From assembly GCA_028583415.1 (NCBI GenBank), contig CM053274.1:95760549-95824548 (forward strand): a stretch of 64,000 bases of DNA, written 5' to 3'. Below are positions 1 through 11,623 of the stretch, piece after piece. The notes under the pieces were generated by a model, which worked only from the letters and a program-made list of their open reading frames with translations, did not search any database and was not told the origin of the DNA. The translations under genes and the position numbers were made by a program. This stretch comes from Protea cynaroides. Taxonomy: Eukaryota; Streptophyta; Magnoliopsida; Proteales; Proteaceae. The first letter of the stretch is position 1. Each line of letters starts with the position of its first letter.

Positions 1-700
1 AACAAAACTGGAAGGATAAACATTTCTTTTTAGGTGGGGACAAGAAAATCATTTTGCACAAAAAAAATAGAAGAAGAAGAGTTTCAAGAAGCTCGATGAG
101 AATTATTTCTTATGAAAATGAAAGGTAATGAAGGGGGTACATTTATTTTTTAAACTTATTCACTTAATTTAAAAAAATATTTATCTGATTATTCATTCTT
201 TTATTTCATTTATTAATCTATTCACTCTTTTTTTAGGTAAATATTCACTCTATATTTATTATATTAAAAATACTCATAACCAAATTTTGGTCTTACCAAT
301 GTACCCAAAACAGTATTCACTTCATTACCAAATCTTTTTTTGACAGTTTTATCCTTTTAGCTTCTTTCTTTTATCTCTTATGTTGCCACCACCCATCCCC
401 TTTTGCTTGAAAAAAAAAAACAGTATTCACTTCATTACCAAATCTTTTTTTTGACAGTTTTATCCTTTTAGCTTCTTTCTTTTGTCTCTTATGTTGCCAC
501 CACCACCACCCCCTTTTGCTTGGAAAAAAAAATGTTGGTACACTATATCATATGAAAGTGCATCAATCACATGTCTCGATGCGTTCACAATGACCAAGAT
601 CAAATCTGCTACACTAAAATGCTACAGACGATTGATTCTCTCTCTCTTTCTCTCTCTCTCTCAAATCATTTCACAATCTTCTCTGGCAACAATATTTGGG
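1..700. repeat. Direct duplication, copy 1 (probably cut by the window edge)
   Basis: Bases 1-700 match 1756-2357 in order, with small indels and substitutions, from the opening 'aacaaaactggaagg' through the CT-rich tract near 635-662. The spacing between the copies is about 1.76 kb. An extra ~110-bp tandem duplication exists only in this copy: 311-420 is repeated at 421-531. Short proline- or serine-rich ORFs here are translations of the simple tracts. No gene is recognised. Confidence 0.8.
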
Positions 701-1755
701 TAACTCCTAACCCGATAATTAGTTTACTTAGGCAACCCATCTCATTATATCATGTGTAATAATTTCATAATTTAATTCCATCGATCAACTATTCTCTTGT
801 ATTGATATGCATCCACATGTTGAATTATTTGTGTGCAGTCTTTCGAGGTCTTGATTTTCAAAACTTCCATTTTACCACTTTATGAATTAATTATAATTCG
901 ATTAAAATTTTACTTGTATGCAAAAGTAGGGCTGTCAACGGATCTATCTGGGCGGCTAATTGTGTCTCAACCATAGACGTTGAGCAAAAGTACGTCACTG
1001 TCTAACAAGTTTTGCCCATATATAAACCAACACTGGATACATAATTCATTAGCTATGATTTTTAAAAGATCAAATGTAAAATAAACCATATTATATACAA
1101 AATATAAGCTTTTGTGGAACATATAAACCGTCTGGTTATTGTCATCATCCTTATCTATATTTACATTTGAGAACGTCAATCTCAGTCTCTTTCGAGTGCC
1201 TAAGAACAATAGCCAAAGCATCATCATGTCTTAAAAAAAAATATTAAAAAAAAAAAATACTATCTATGATGTGGTATATAATCCCTTGATCATAAAGCCT
1301 TCTAGGGTGAATCCTATATCCATGACTTGCTTATATGTGTAAGTTAAATTTTTTGTTTTTTTAGTATGATGTAAGTTAATTAACACATGGGATTTTTTTT
1401 TTTTTTGGTATGATATAAGTTAATTAACACAAGGGATTTTTATTTAAAAAAAAAATAACCCATGGGATTTAATGTTAATATTCTACTCTCTTCTTTATCT
1501 GCTATTTTATTTATTTTCTGAGATACGACCAAAATAACGGCCATTGGAGGGTAACGAACATGAGTGAGATATTTTTTTAGGCTCCATTTGTTTCTATTTA
1601 AAGAGGTGGAAAATAATTTTTTTTTTATAAAATAAAATTTCAACTATACGTTTTAACATAAAATATAGAAAAAAAATTGAAAAATAACAATTGGACAACA
1701 AATTAAAGAAACAAACATGGATTCAGGATCTGAAATATAGTCAAAACAAATAGAA
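701..1755. other. AT-rich intergenic spacer between the two duplication copies
   Basis: This stretch holds A/T homopolymers and short ORFs without recognisable domains. A small internal near-repeat lies around 1345-1445 (tatgat(g/a)taagttaattaacaca). I see no gene in it. Confidence 0.5.
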
Positions 1756-2357
1756 AACAAAACTGGAAGGATAAACATTTCTTTTTAGGTGGGGACAAGA
1801 AAATCACTTTGCACAAAAAAAATAGAAGAAGAAGAGTTTCAAGAACCTCGTTCTTGAGATGAGAATTATTTCTTGTGAAAATGAAAGGTGATGAAGGGGG
1901 TTCATTTATTTTTTAAACTTATTCACTTAATTTAAAAAAAAAATTATCTGATTATTCATTTTTTTATTTCATTTTATTAATTTATTCACTCTTTTTTTAG
2001 GTAAATATTCACTCTATATTTATTATATTAAAAATACTCATAACCAAAGTTTGGTCTTACCAATATACCCAAAACAGTATTTCACTTCATTACCAAATCT
2101 TTTTTTTACAGTTTTATCCTTTTGGCTTCTTTCTTTTGTCTCTTATGTTGCCACCACCATCACCCCCTCTTGCTTGGAAAAAAAAATTATTGGTAACACT
2201 ATATTATAGCAAAGTTGATCTTGATCATTAAAAGTGTATCAATCACATATCTCGATGTATTCACAATGACCAAGATCAAATCTGCTACACTAAAATGTTA
2301 TAGACGATTGATTGATTCTCTCTCTCTCTCTCAAATCATGTCACAATATTTGGGCTT
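1756..2357. repeat. Direct duplication, copy 2
   Basis: This is the second copy of the segment at 1-700. It lacks the inner 110-bp tandem repeat of copy 1 and carries a short 'cgttcttgag' insertion near 1849. Similarity ends just after the CT run at about 2350. Confidence 0.8.
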
Positions 2358-2529
2358 TCCAATACAAGAACAAGAGCTCATCGTCATCAACAAAAATGAT
2401 GGCGATGATGCTGAAGATCTATAATGTTCTTCAATATGACGGTGAGGTTCTGCTCCTTAATATAGATGTCTACTAAATCCACCCCTGCAAATGATAATAT
2501 ACTTAAGCAAATGAAGAGACATTTACTGT

Positions 2530-2655
2530 GTTGTTCCAACAATCCTCGACGTTGTCATCGGCACCGTACTTGAGAAACCTTTTGTGGCGTTGATCCAACC
2601 AAGAAGATAAGCAACATGTAAAGGAGTCCTGCTGTCACAATCCCTTGCGTAAACG
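2530..2655 (-). pseudogene. Ankyrin-repeat remnant, frameshifted
   Basis: On the minus strand, the peptide RDCDSRTPLHVAYLLGW followed by INATK is readable from 2652 downward. After a shift of two bases it continues as FLKYGADDNVEDCW. Together these match one ankyrin repeat (the TPLH motif, then the hydrophobic helices, then the GAD turn). No single frame spans it and no start, stop or exon structure surrounds it, so it is a decayed fragment. The assignment rests on one repeat only, so the parent gene cannot be named. Confidence 0.45.
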
Positions 2656-2830
2656 AGAGAACAGTATTCTTCCAGAAGCTTTCACACAACTGTGAAGGCG
2701 TCGTTTTGCGTGGGCGTCTATTCATCCGAGTTTTCATCTTCTGCTTTTCCACCCGCGTTGTACCTGTGAGTTCTCTTCTTTTCCATCCATCAAATATCTA
2801 TTCAACTGAATTAAAAATAAGATTGAGTCG

Positions 2831-2963
2831 AGTTTAGATCATCTGCACGTATATGTATTCTTTATAGGATTCTATCACCGTTGAAATGGTGTAGGATCTA
2901 CTGAACATGAACGGTGATGAAATCCAAAAAGGATACAATTACATGCAGTGAACTATTCTTGAA
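2831..2963. repeat. Small foldback MITE, family A copy 1
   Basis: The ends form an imperfect inverted repeat of about 45 bp. The left arm (agtttagatcatctgcacg...ggattctatcaccgtt) pairs with the right arm (aacggtgatgaaatcc...catgcagtgaact). Two relatives lie at 4631-4766 and 22991-23145, so this is a dispersed family. I could not fix a target-site duplication. Confidence 0.65.
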
Positions 2964-4082
2964 CCAGAGAGATTGTGTCGAAATAAAAGGAGGAAGTAAA
3001 AGGGGTAAAATTGTCAAAAGAAATGAATAAGTGATGAGATAAAAGCGCTGCTTTGATTATGTTGGTAATATTCACTATCATTCTGATTTTTCTTTGTTAT
3101 AGCAAACATAGAATGAATAGATTGATAAAATAAAACTTAAAAATGGATAAAAATTAATTTTCAGAAAAATAAGAACAAAGGATTTTTCACATTTTGGTGG
3201 GAATAATGTTTTTTTTTTTAATTATCTAAAACTTATATTTTAGTCAAAGAATATATTATTTAATTGCTGAAGGAAAAGACAAAAAAAAAAAGTCGTCCTC
3301 ACTTTTTAATTATGTTTTGCTTATACTTATCCATTGATGATTTGGTGGTGTTGATTCACCCAAAAAAGAAAAAGATTTGCTGGTGTTGAATGTTTTAAAT
3401 TCAAATTATAATGATCGGAGCATATCGATTTTGATTCAATTTCAATTCGAACCTGGCCTATTATTAGGCCAACAGGTTCAAATTTATAAAAATCAATAAT
3501 ACATTATCAAGGAAGGAGGGATCTGATCAGATCGATTTATTCGGATTAGAATCGATTGGGGTTGCTCCTAATTCACCTTGATTCGACTCATTGCGAACAT
3601 CGAGTTTCACATATATTAAGCCGATTGTAGGGTTTTCAACTTGATTTAAACGGAATTGACTTAGAATAAGATTGAATTAACCAAGGTCGATTTGTCAATG
3701 AGCCTGACTACTTGAACCTTCACATCATGTGAGGAATCAATAATACAATAGAATAACAATAGTTGAAAGGTAGAGAACAAAAGAGAAATACAATACAACG
3801 ATTTTATATGATTCATTCACTAAAATAGTATGCACAAGTTATCTCATCGATTCCACCATTCAATTGAAAAAATTACAATGTTCAGTCTTCTCCCCTGAAC
3901 TCCAAAAATACAAAATTACTCACAGTAAAACAGTCTCAAAACTTTAAAACAAAAAAAATTACAGTTATGACAAAGTCAACAATAATTCTTGACTTAAGAT
4001 GATGTCAAATTTTCAAGATAACACATCAAACACAAGCAGACAAACTCTACTCCTTACCCTTTCCACCCGCTATCACATGTCC
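2964..4082. other. Intergenic, no gene seen
   Basis: The stretch is AT-rich. The part near 3410-3730 has the degenerate 'gattcgatt/gaatcaa' texture of old plant repeats. No ORF longer than about 65 codons with recognisable content occurs. Confidence 0.5.
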
Positions 4083-4577
4083 TTCCTTGCCCTCATTCGA
4101 CCGGCAACGAAGTCTCTTCCATTGCCCATTTCAACAACGCCAATCAGCTCCTTGTTGTGCGTCCACAAGTCTCCCCCCTTGTCCATGGGCGCTTGATTCG
4201 AAACCAAATCCTCTTCTACGATAAGAGGGTCCTACAACTGATCTAATGGCTGGCTGAATTTCAATTGGCCTATATACCAATACATAAGCATGTGGACCAG
4301 TTAAAATCCAGCCCATAGGTACGCACGAGAGAATTTCTATCCGTTTGATTTATCCTACCAATGACATAAAAAAAAAACATTCCTGTGAGGCGTCACCATC
4401 ACTTACCTCTTGTACGGTGTCGAATTTCCATTTTCCAAGGCCGTCAAGTATGGGAAATTGTTTCCCCAACCCATTCTTGTGGTGTGGTGTGTGAGCTTCC
4501 TTCATTCCAGGAGCGTGGGAAACCTCTTCCCTTACATACAAAAAACCTTTTTTATGAACTTCAAAATAAACTGACAC
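4083..4577 (-). pseudogene. Exon-like remnant of an unrecognised gene
   Basis: On the minus strand the interval 4577-4404 reads as a non-simple peptide (…KKGFLYVREEVSHAPGM…, then GKQFPILDGLGKWKFDTVQE) that runs into a perfect donor-like 'gag|gtaagt' near 4404. Further down (about 4195-4085) another frame reads DLWTHNKELIGVVEMGNG and ends at a stop after RARKDM. The amino-acid composition looks like coding sequence rather than random translation, but I do not recognise the family. No start or acceptor could be placed, so it is reported as a possible gene remnant. Confidence 0.25.
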
Positions 4578-4630
4578 TTGACTTTCAACTAGGGGTGTCG
4601 ATTTTACGCGGCAAGTCCGAAGCCGTCAGG

Positions 4631-4766
4631 AGTTTGGATTACCTATATAGACATGTATTTTTTATGGGATTCTATTACTGTTGATGTGGTGTAGAATCCA
4701 CTAAATATGGAGGGTGATGAAATTTCAAGAAAAATACAACAAGTTCATGTAAAGAAACTATTCTTA
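4631..4766. repeat. Small foldback MITE, family A copy 2
   Basis: Related to 2831-2963 and 22991-23145 through the shared arms 'atgtatt…tatgggattctat' and 'ggtgatgaaat…ctattctta'. It is more diverged than copy 1. Confidence 0.55.
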
Positions 4767-5633
4767 GTCGTTAGAATCCTGGAGGCCACAGACCGGGCCT
4801 GGGTTAGATTTTTCAACTTACAGAGTGAGTTTGGGTCCAATTTCTACAATCCAGAGTCAAGGTTTGGGTTCAATTTGACAATCAAACCATTGAATGGAGA
4901 AAAAGGATTATAAACAGATGTTTCCATATGTATTTAGGCTTTGTTTGGTTACTAGGGAGAATTATTTTTTTTTATTTTTATTTTTTTGATAAAAATTGCA
5001 AGGGGAATTGAAGGGAAGGAATATTTTTAAACTTTAAATGAAAACTTATTGATGATTACATCATATGTTATCACATTACTATGTAATTAATTTCCACTTA
5101 TTTCACATTTAGTTATTAATTTACATTTCACTTTGCATCCAAATCCCTCCCATTTGAAAAAGTATATATATTTTTTAAATCTTTCTAGCTGTCAAGTGAT
5201 AATGAAGATTTCAACCGCTCATTGTGTATCAGCATATGTCCCGATACACACTATAAATAGTTGGGATCATCACTGTTGTTTGACAATCACTACAGAAGAC
5301 CCCGATATTCTAAAACATGGTTCACATAATACGTTCTAAATCAATAGATTCGTATCAGTTTTATATTTTTTGGATCTCCAATTTAATTCTATTTTAATAT
5401 TATTATATACAAATCAATCACATGCCAATTTCGCTATACATCAAATCATTTTGACATGACCAATTCCTTATCCAATACCTGCATTTACACCTTGATCCAA
5501 AAAGATTTTTTTTTCAATTGATACTCAAAACATATCTGGTCAAAGTTGAAACTACCAGTCTTTCACTCTTCAGCCTTATCGGGATTTAGTTCATAGATTC
5601 ACTGGAAGAGTGAGAGAACATGGAGTCTACACC

Positions 5634-5668
<35 letters not shown>

Positions 5669-6240
5669 ATGGATGTGACATAACCGAGGAATCAGCATCT
5701 AGGGCCTCTTTAAAAAAATATGATAACCTGCGGGCCAGCCCCCTGAATGAGATTTGAACATATCTAGATAACGTCATTTACCCTCATTAAAAAATAATTA
5801 CGTCAGGACACATGTCACTACCTCTTTTGAACAAGTATTTCTAAAATTAAATTATAGAGTCATCCACGTGGCATTAAAACCCAACAGAATATGGGAGTTT
5901 CGAAGAAAGAGAGCACTCAGCCAAGTGTCAACAATGACAGCATGACAGCTTTCGTTCTGGAAGCATTCTCATACTCGAGAACATATCCCATAACTGTCAT
6001 GGCTCGCAAATGTCGTGACTCCTAGTAGTCATTCTTATCTAGAAGATTACTGCCAAGGATAGAGACGGGCCCATTTTTTATCCTCTCCCTCTTTTACTAC
6101 CCGCTAGATTGGAATCTAGTATTTTATCCCTATTACTTCCAAAGATTCCATTTAATAGGTTACAGATGTATTCTCTTTTTTGATACCCAGCCGCCGGTTT
6201 CTCTATGTAGCATCGTTGGCAATCCACCTGCTTCTAGAAC
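4767..6240. other. Upstream intergenic region of the F-box/kelch gene
   Basis: The stretch is AT-rich and includes a 28-base A run near 5634-5663. No gene is seen. The last 400 bases are more mixed in composition and hold the promoter elements listed separately. Confidence 0.5.
5864..5872. promoter_or_regulatory. G-box (CCACGTGGC), candidate ABRE/bZIP-bHLH site
   Basis: The palindromic core CACGTG at 5865-5870 has ABRE-like flanks. It lies about 420 bp upstream of the TATA box of the F-box/kelch gene. Motif-level evidence only. Confidence 0.35.
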
Positions 6241-6283
6241 CTTATATACAAATTCCCCCGTCACTACAGCGAAGCCGAGAATC

Positions 6284-6290
6284 TATAAAA
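6284..6290 (+). promoter_or_regulatory. TATA box of the F-box/kelch gene
   Basis: The sequence TATAAAA lies in 'atctataaaagagg', 135 bp before the first ATG at 6419. This predicts a transcription start near 6315 and a pyrimidine-rich leader of about 100 nt. A weaker TATATA occurs at 6243. Confidence 0.6.
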
Positions 6291-6418
6291 GAGGATAAAC
6301 CCCTTAATTCAACTTTATAAAGTTACTTTCTTCTACTTTTTTATTCCTCCCACTCTCTCTTTTGCTTCTGGTTTTGGTTTTTCGTTTCTGGATTTGAAAT
6401 TTTTTGAAGTTCTTTTTG

Positions 6419-7492
6419 ATGATGATGGAGTTGATTCCTTGTCTCCCCGATGAAATCGCTCGCGAATGCTTAATCCGCGTACCTTACAGAGGGTTCTCGA
6501 CGGCGTCGGCCGTTTGCAGAGGATGGAAGGAAGAAATCGAATCTCTGGAGTTTCAGAAACAGAGGAAGGTCAGTGGATTCACCCGACCGATCGTTGTGCT
6601 CACACAAGCCGATTCCATCGGTGCTTCTGCTGGTGCTGCTAAGAATCCATTCACACCTTCTTATCGACTTTCGATTTACGAGCCGGCGACGGAAACTTGG
6701 GCTAAACTGCCGCTGGTTCCAGGATTTTCCGACGGTTTTCCGTTGTTCTGTCAGTTTGCGGGTGTCGGCCGGAAATTGGTGATTATCGGTGGATGGAATC
6801 CGGCGACCTGGGAGGTCTCCAAGGCTGTTTTCATTTACGATTTTGTATCTGCCACGTGGCACCGTGGGGCAGATATGCCCGGTTCCCCGCGATCGTTCTT
6901 TTCGTGTGCTTCTGATTCCAATCGGATGGTGTTCGTTGCTGGTGGCCATGATGAACAGAAGAATGCCTTGAGATCTGCAATGGTTTATGACGTGGCTAAG
7001 GATGAGTGGGTCCCGATTCCTGATATGGCACTACAGAGGGATGAGTGCAAGGGGATCTTCCGAGGTGGCAAGTTCCACGTCATCGGTGGATATTGCACAG
7101 ATATGCAAGGTCGGTTTGAGAAGAGTGCTGAGGCTTTTGATGTTGCCACGTGGCAGTGGGACCAGGTGCAAGATAATATGTTGGACGAGGGAACGTGCCC
7201 AAGGACCTGTGTCGCCGGTGACGGAGGTAATTTCTATAGGTGCCGGAGTGGCCAGGTGGCATTACTGGAAGAAGGTGGGTCCTGGAGTGCTGTTGCGGAG
7301 CTGCCACCAGATGTACGAGTGGGCCCATCCCTAGTGACATGGCAGGAGAAGTTGATGGTGCTGGGGTCAGCTACGCATGGTGGGCGCCACATGGCTTATG
7401 TGTTGGACTTGCAACATTACACGTGGACAAAACTGGAGGTTTCGGAGGAGTATACGGGCCATGTACAGGCTGGATGTTGCTTGGAGGTCTAA
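6419..7492 (+). CDS. F-box/kelch-repeat protein (KFB/KISS ME DEADLY type)
   Basis: This is an intronless gene of 357 codons plus stop. Three consecutive ATGs (6419, 6422, 6425) precede ELIPCLPDEIARECL, and any could be used; family members usually begin MELIP. Residues ~1-45 form the F-box (LIPCLPDEIARECLIRVP … VCRGWKEE), which binds SKP1 in an SCF E3 ligase. Kelch repeats follow from ~70 to 340, with signatures such as KLVIIGGWNP, RMVFVAGGHDEQKNA and KFHVIGGY. The terminal GHVQAGCCLEV matches the conserved family end. Arabidopsis relatives (At1g15670, At1g80440, At3g59940, At2g44130) direct degradation of phenylalanine ammonia-lyase and type-B response regulators, which would link this protein to phenylpropanoid and cytokinin control. 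That target assignment is inferred from the family. The length is normal and the frame intact. Confidence 0.93.
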   Translation: MMMELIPCLPDEIARECLIRVPYRGFSTASAVCRGWKEEIESLEFQKQRKVSGFTRPIVVLTQADSIGASAGAAKNPFTPSYRLSIYEPATETWAKLPLVPGFSDGFPLFCQFAGVGRKLVIIGGWNPATWEVSKAVFIYDFVSATWHRGADMPGSPRSFFSCASDSNRMVFVAGGHDEQKNALRSAMVYDVAKDEWVPIPDMALQRDECKGIFRGGKFHVIGGYCTDMQGRFEKSAEAFDVATWQWDQVQDNMLDEGTCPRTCVAGDGGNFYRCRSGQVALLEEGGSWSAVAELPPDVRVGPSLVTWQEKLMVLGSATHGGRHMAYVLDLQHYTWTKLEVSEEYTGHVQAGCCLEV

Positions 7493-8810
7493 GCAAATTA
7501 GGGTTTTTTTTGGGGTGTAAGTTGCAAATTGCAACTGTAAAAACCAAAAGAGCTCAGTTATGCTTATGCATGGTTTTTTTCCTTTTTTTTTTTTTTTTTC
7601 CTTTTTTTTTTTTTTGGCGTGTAAATAGAAGTTTTAAAATTAAATCTTGCATTTACAATCTATATTGAAGTTCATTGCATCCATTTTTATTTTTTTTATT
7701 TTTTATTTTTGCAGTCCATTCATATTTTTTCTTTGCGGTGAGAGAAAATTCATGAGTGAAAATATTTAAGAAAGATTATTATTAATATGGTTCGAAACTT
7801 TCGTCATTGATATAAGAAAAAAAATCGTCTCAAATTGTCCAGTTCTTCTAGTCGTGATACAATTTATATGAACTTTTCGATATAGCATATGAGTTGAGAA
7901 GTTGTCAATGTTTCGAATTATTATCCAAAGAGATCATATTTTGTTATTATTTTGTTTCTTTCATAATTTAATGTCATGTATTTGATTGATACGTAGATGA
8001 AACATGTTAAATCAAGTCTTTTAATCTATCACATATTATGATGATATATTTTATTATTTATATTTCTAATTGGGTCCCATTAGATACATAATTTCAAATC
8101 GCGTGGACTTGGACTTTGATACTAATGATACGTTAACAACTGATCGAACACATGCTACACACCGTCAAACATTTAGGATGCATGTGTTGTTGACAAAAGG
8201 TTAAGTATTGCTATCAATGTATGAAAATAGTATTCCATTGGTTTGTTGCCATGCCTTTTAATTAGTTAAAATTTCATGCTCATTTATTTATTTATTTGTT
8301 TATATTTTGATCTTATTTTCTGAAAAATCAATAGCCTTTAAGTTTTTTTTTTTTGTATTTTGATATTTATTTTTTATTATTGAGCATTTTGTACTTTTAT
8401 TATTAATTATTGTTTTTGGATATTTTAATATATTTAAAGTATTATTTAGAACACATTTGGACACTTACCTGGTTTACTTTAAATATTGTAAATCTTTGAT
8501 TTTCTCTCATCATTTGACCCCCCCCCCCAATTTTTAGAATGGCATTTCTATTTACTATGCTTAATATGCAGAGGAGAGCTGATGTGGCCAATTCCAAACC
8601 ATCGGATGGAAATATTTGGATTGATTACATACCAATTTAATTATTTTTCATTTTTCTAGAATTCCTTGATTCTCACGAAACAATCAAGCAGTTGACTTCT
8701 TATAACCGACTGATCAATTCAAATCCTCTTATTTTCTCTTATTTTATTTCCCGGAAAGATTAGGATGCAAGTTTTCTTTTGAGAGAGGGAGAAGGATAGG
8801 AATTCGAGAC
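7493..8810. other. 3' flank of the F-box/kelch gene and AT-rich intergenic DNA
   Basis: The first ~180 bp contain long T tracts (7576-7615) typical of a plant 3' UTR/terminator region. The remainder is AT-rich and I see no gene. A run of ten C's sits at about 8519-8528. Confidence 0.5.
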
Positions 8811-9053
8811 GGATCCACATCATTTTTTCTCTGAGATTTGGGAGGAGGGGCGGCGGCCTCAATGGATGATCGACACTTGGCTCTAGGGTGAATCTGAATC
8901 ATCCATCCAAGCCAACACTCCTATCGGCTCAGCTTGTCAGCTGAGGTGTTGGTTCGGATGGACGGTTCGGATTCACCCAAGAACTAGATATCGGCCATCC
9001 ATCCAAGCCACCATCCCTCCTCCTGAATCTGAGGAAGGAGACGATTTGAATCC
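8811..9053. mobile_element. Foldback MITE, family B copy 1
   Basis: The termini are inverted (left ggatccacatc, right gatttgaatcc). The centre is a long imperfect palindrome built on 'gggtgaatctgaatcatcc' and 'ggacggttcggattcaccc' around a turn near 8930. The flanks aattcgagac and aattgaagac may be a decayed target duplication. It is related in termini and internal palindrome to the element at 11380-11623. Confidence 0.6.
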
Positions 9054-9059
9054 AATTGA

Positions 9060-10205
9060 AGACATGGGTACTTCAAGGATTTGAAAATATAATTGAAAGA
9101 AAGAAGATGACAGTTTGATTTTTTGGGGTAGTCTGAAAAAGAAATTTGTTAACAGCACACGCTTCTGAGGTCAAACGGGGAAGGATGGGAAGGATCAGAC
9201 GCGTGCAATATTATATTTGCTCCTTCGCTATTGGATGAAGGGCTGATGCGTGTGGTCACGTATGGCGACGGTCATGCACAAAACCTGATCCTAATTTTAA
9301 TGACATGACGAATTATATGTCCGAAGAATTCAGTTATTAAGCAATCCTTCTTCCTTCCTTTTAAGTCAAAATCTAGCAGCCCTAATTAAATTTCTAAACA
9401 TCAAGGCTCATTGATTATGACTGACATTCAATATATGATTTTAGAATTAGAAAACAGAAATGATGTCCCAAAACCTCCTCCATTTCTGTTTATTATATTA
9501 ACAATTATACTCCAAAAAAAAAAAAAAAAAAAGATGTGAAAGAGAAATTTTGACATCAGTCTTGTTTTTCTAATTGCAATATACATGATGGTTTCTTTCA
9601 CTTGACATTGATTCCTTTTAGCATATACTTGTTGGACTAATACGGGAAGAGTGAAGAGATTTTGTGTCGATTTGACAAACACTGATCGCCACCCGGTCGG
9701 TGTTGAAAAGAAAAACCTATACATGATAAGATTGCTACATACGATTCTGTTTCATCCTTCACTTTCCATTAGGTATGCCACCCGGTCATCAGTATTGATA
9801 TGTATTATCTTTCTTCTAAGTATTAAAGTTTGAAACTTTCAAGTTTTGACCCAACTCAATTAGCATCCTGCACATGTTGTTTATCACATCTCTCTGGTCA
9901 GCATGGTGTGTAAATGGACGAGTATGAGTCAATACTGTTACTTTTGTTCCATTTAAGACACTGTTTAATGGGTCAAGAGCTTCATGGAAAGTTTAAAAAG
10001 ATTAAGATGCTCAAATATTTGCTTCAAGTGATTTATTTTAAATTGGAAAAAAAAAATTTATACCATTTTGTACAGACGAGGTCATATTTTAGTCGTCGGA
10101 TAAAGAAGTATAATTTCAAAATTATCCTTTTCCTATTAAATGAAGGGTTGATATCTTGATCGTATACATACTGGCAATATACCAAAACCATCTCCTTTTA
10201 GATTT
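9060..10205. repeat. Large tandem duplication, copy A
   Basis: It aligns collinearly with 10475-12060. Shared blocks include 'ttttttggggtagtctgaaaaa' (9118) versus 10530, 'gactgacat…gaattagaaaaca' (9420) versus 10736, 'ctaattgcaatatacat' (9570) versus 10886, and 'gtattaaagtttgaaactttc' (9820) versus 11352. Copy A lacks the two MITEs found in copy B. It holds no coding gene; the short ORFs have no family match. Confidence 0.75.
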
Positions 10206-10437
10206 AAAGGGGCTAAGAGTTAGGAGAAGACCTAAAATAACTTACAAGCAGTAGGGAGACTTTTGATCCTGCTAATGGAGGGGGTCGCTAACACCTGGTT
10301 GGCATGGTCAAATAATCCTATCAGGTAAAGTCTTACGATATCAATGCTTAGTTGTAGGACCCCAAGAATAAGTCCATTGTAGATATTTTGTCAAGCCACT
10401 CCTATTTTCTTTTGTGAGAGAGATGCAAAAGAATAAA

Positions 10438-10440
<3 letters not shown>

Positions 10441-10475
<35 letters not shown>
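10441..10475. repeat. (GA)n microsatellite
   Basis: An uninterrupted GA dinucleotide run of about 17 units at the left edge of duplication copy B. Confidence 0.95.
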
Positions 10476-10478
<3 letters not shown>

Positions 10479-11181
10479 GTAATTTAAGGATTGAAAATGT
10501 AATTAGAAGAAAATAGATGGTAATTTGGGTTTTTGGGGAAATCTGAAAAAAAAAAGTTATGAATAAAATTTTTTTTGAGTAGTTATAGATTAAGCATAAG
10601 GGAATTTTAGAAATTTACCCAGATAATTTTCAGGAGAAAATTTTTGTGTAGGACCCATGTTTCAGGATAATTTTAGCCACTCCCATTTTTTTTTTTTTTT
10701 TTTTCTTTTTAACAACATCAAAGTCGATTGACTATGACTGACATCCTACATATGAATTTTGAATTAGAAAACAAAAATGCCTCCTCCATTTCTGTTTACT
10801 ATAATAACAATTAGACTCGCTAAAAGGTTGAGACGAAAGGGAAGTTTTGAGACCATCTGTGGTGTTTGACATCAATTTTGATTTTCTAATTGCAATATAC
10901 ATCATGGTTCTTTCTACTTGACATTGATTTATTTTTAACGATTCCTTTCTACTTGACATTGATTTATTTTGACTATTTCGAAAAGCACAATATACATGAG
11001 GCAGTCTCCGTATTTGAGACAGGAAGAGCAAGGGGATTTTGCATGGATTGGATGGACACTGATTGGTACCGTATCGATGTCGAAAAGAAAAACCCATACA
11101 TGATAGACTGCTACAGATTGTCTTTCATCCTTGACTTCCCATTAGGACTTCATCATCAATATTGAGACTTATACGCTATCT

Positions 11182-11311
11182 CATGCCCCTCACTAGCATG
11201 AGGAAATCCAGTGGATGTAATTTATTGTGCACACATATTAATGTATTGATATAAGTAAGTGCACAATGGATAACAGTCATTGAATTTCCTCATGTCGACT
11301 TGAGGGGCATG
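11182..11311. mobile_element. Foldback MITE, family C
   Basis: The ends are inverted: catgcccctcactagcatga at the left pairs with the reverse complement of the right end (catgcccctcaagtcgacat), and both arms continue into gaggaaat(c/t)ca. The corresponding place in copy A (about 9785-9810) lacks it. The exact ends may lie slightly outside these coordinates. Confidence 0.6.
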
Positions 11312-11379
11312 AAAGGATTTGAATCCATTACTATGCATTATATTTCTTCATGTATTAAAGTTTGAAACTTTCAAATTTA

Positions 11380-11623
11380 GGGATCCATATCCTCCCCTCC
11401 TAGTGGTTTTGGGAAGATGGAGACACCCCCATCGGATGGTCGACACGTGGCTCTCAGGAGAATCCGAGCCACACGTCCGAACCGACACCCCCTGTCAGCT
11501 CAGCTTGTCGGCTCGGTGTCGACTAGGACGTGTGGCTCAGATTCTCCCGAGAGCCACGGATCAACCATCCGACGGAGACGTCTCCGTCTTCCATGACCAC
11601 TAGGAGGAGAAGATGTGAATCCC
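11380..11623. mobile_element. Foldback MITE, family B copy 2, with target-site duplication
   Basis: This 244-bp element starts GGGATCCATATCC and ends with the inverted form (…GATGTGAATCCC). Both arms share CTCCTAGTGGT, and the interior is an almost full-length palindrome. It is flanked by AAATTTA at 11373-11379 and 11624-11630 (7 bp, or 8 bp if the shared C is counted). Copy A preserves the related empty site at 9841-9847 (aagtttt between ctttc and gaccc). The TSD length fits hAT-like elements, but the superfamily is not proven. Confidence 0.8.

Noticed and set aside
482..759. Two overlapping plus-strand ORFs with proline- or serine-rich starts
   Set aside because: They are translations of a CCACCACC tract and a CT microsatellite inside a duplicated non-coding repeat.
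6470..7668. Several long ORFs on both strands over the F-box/kelch gene
   Set aside because: They are shadow frames of the real CDS; only the 6419-7492 frame has conserved domains.
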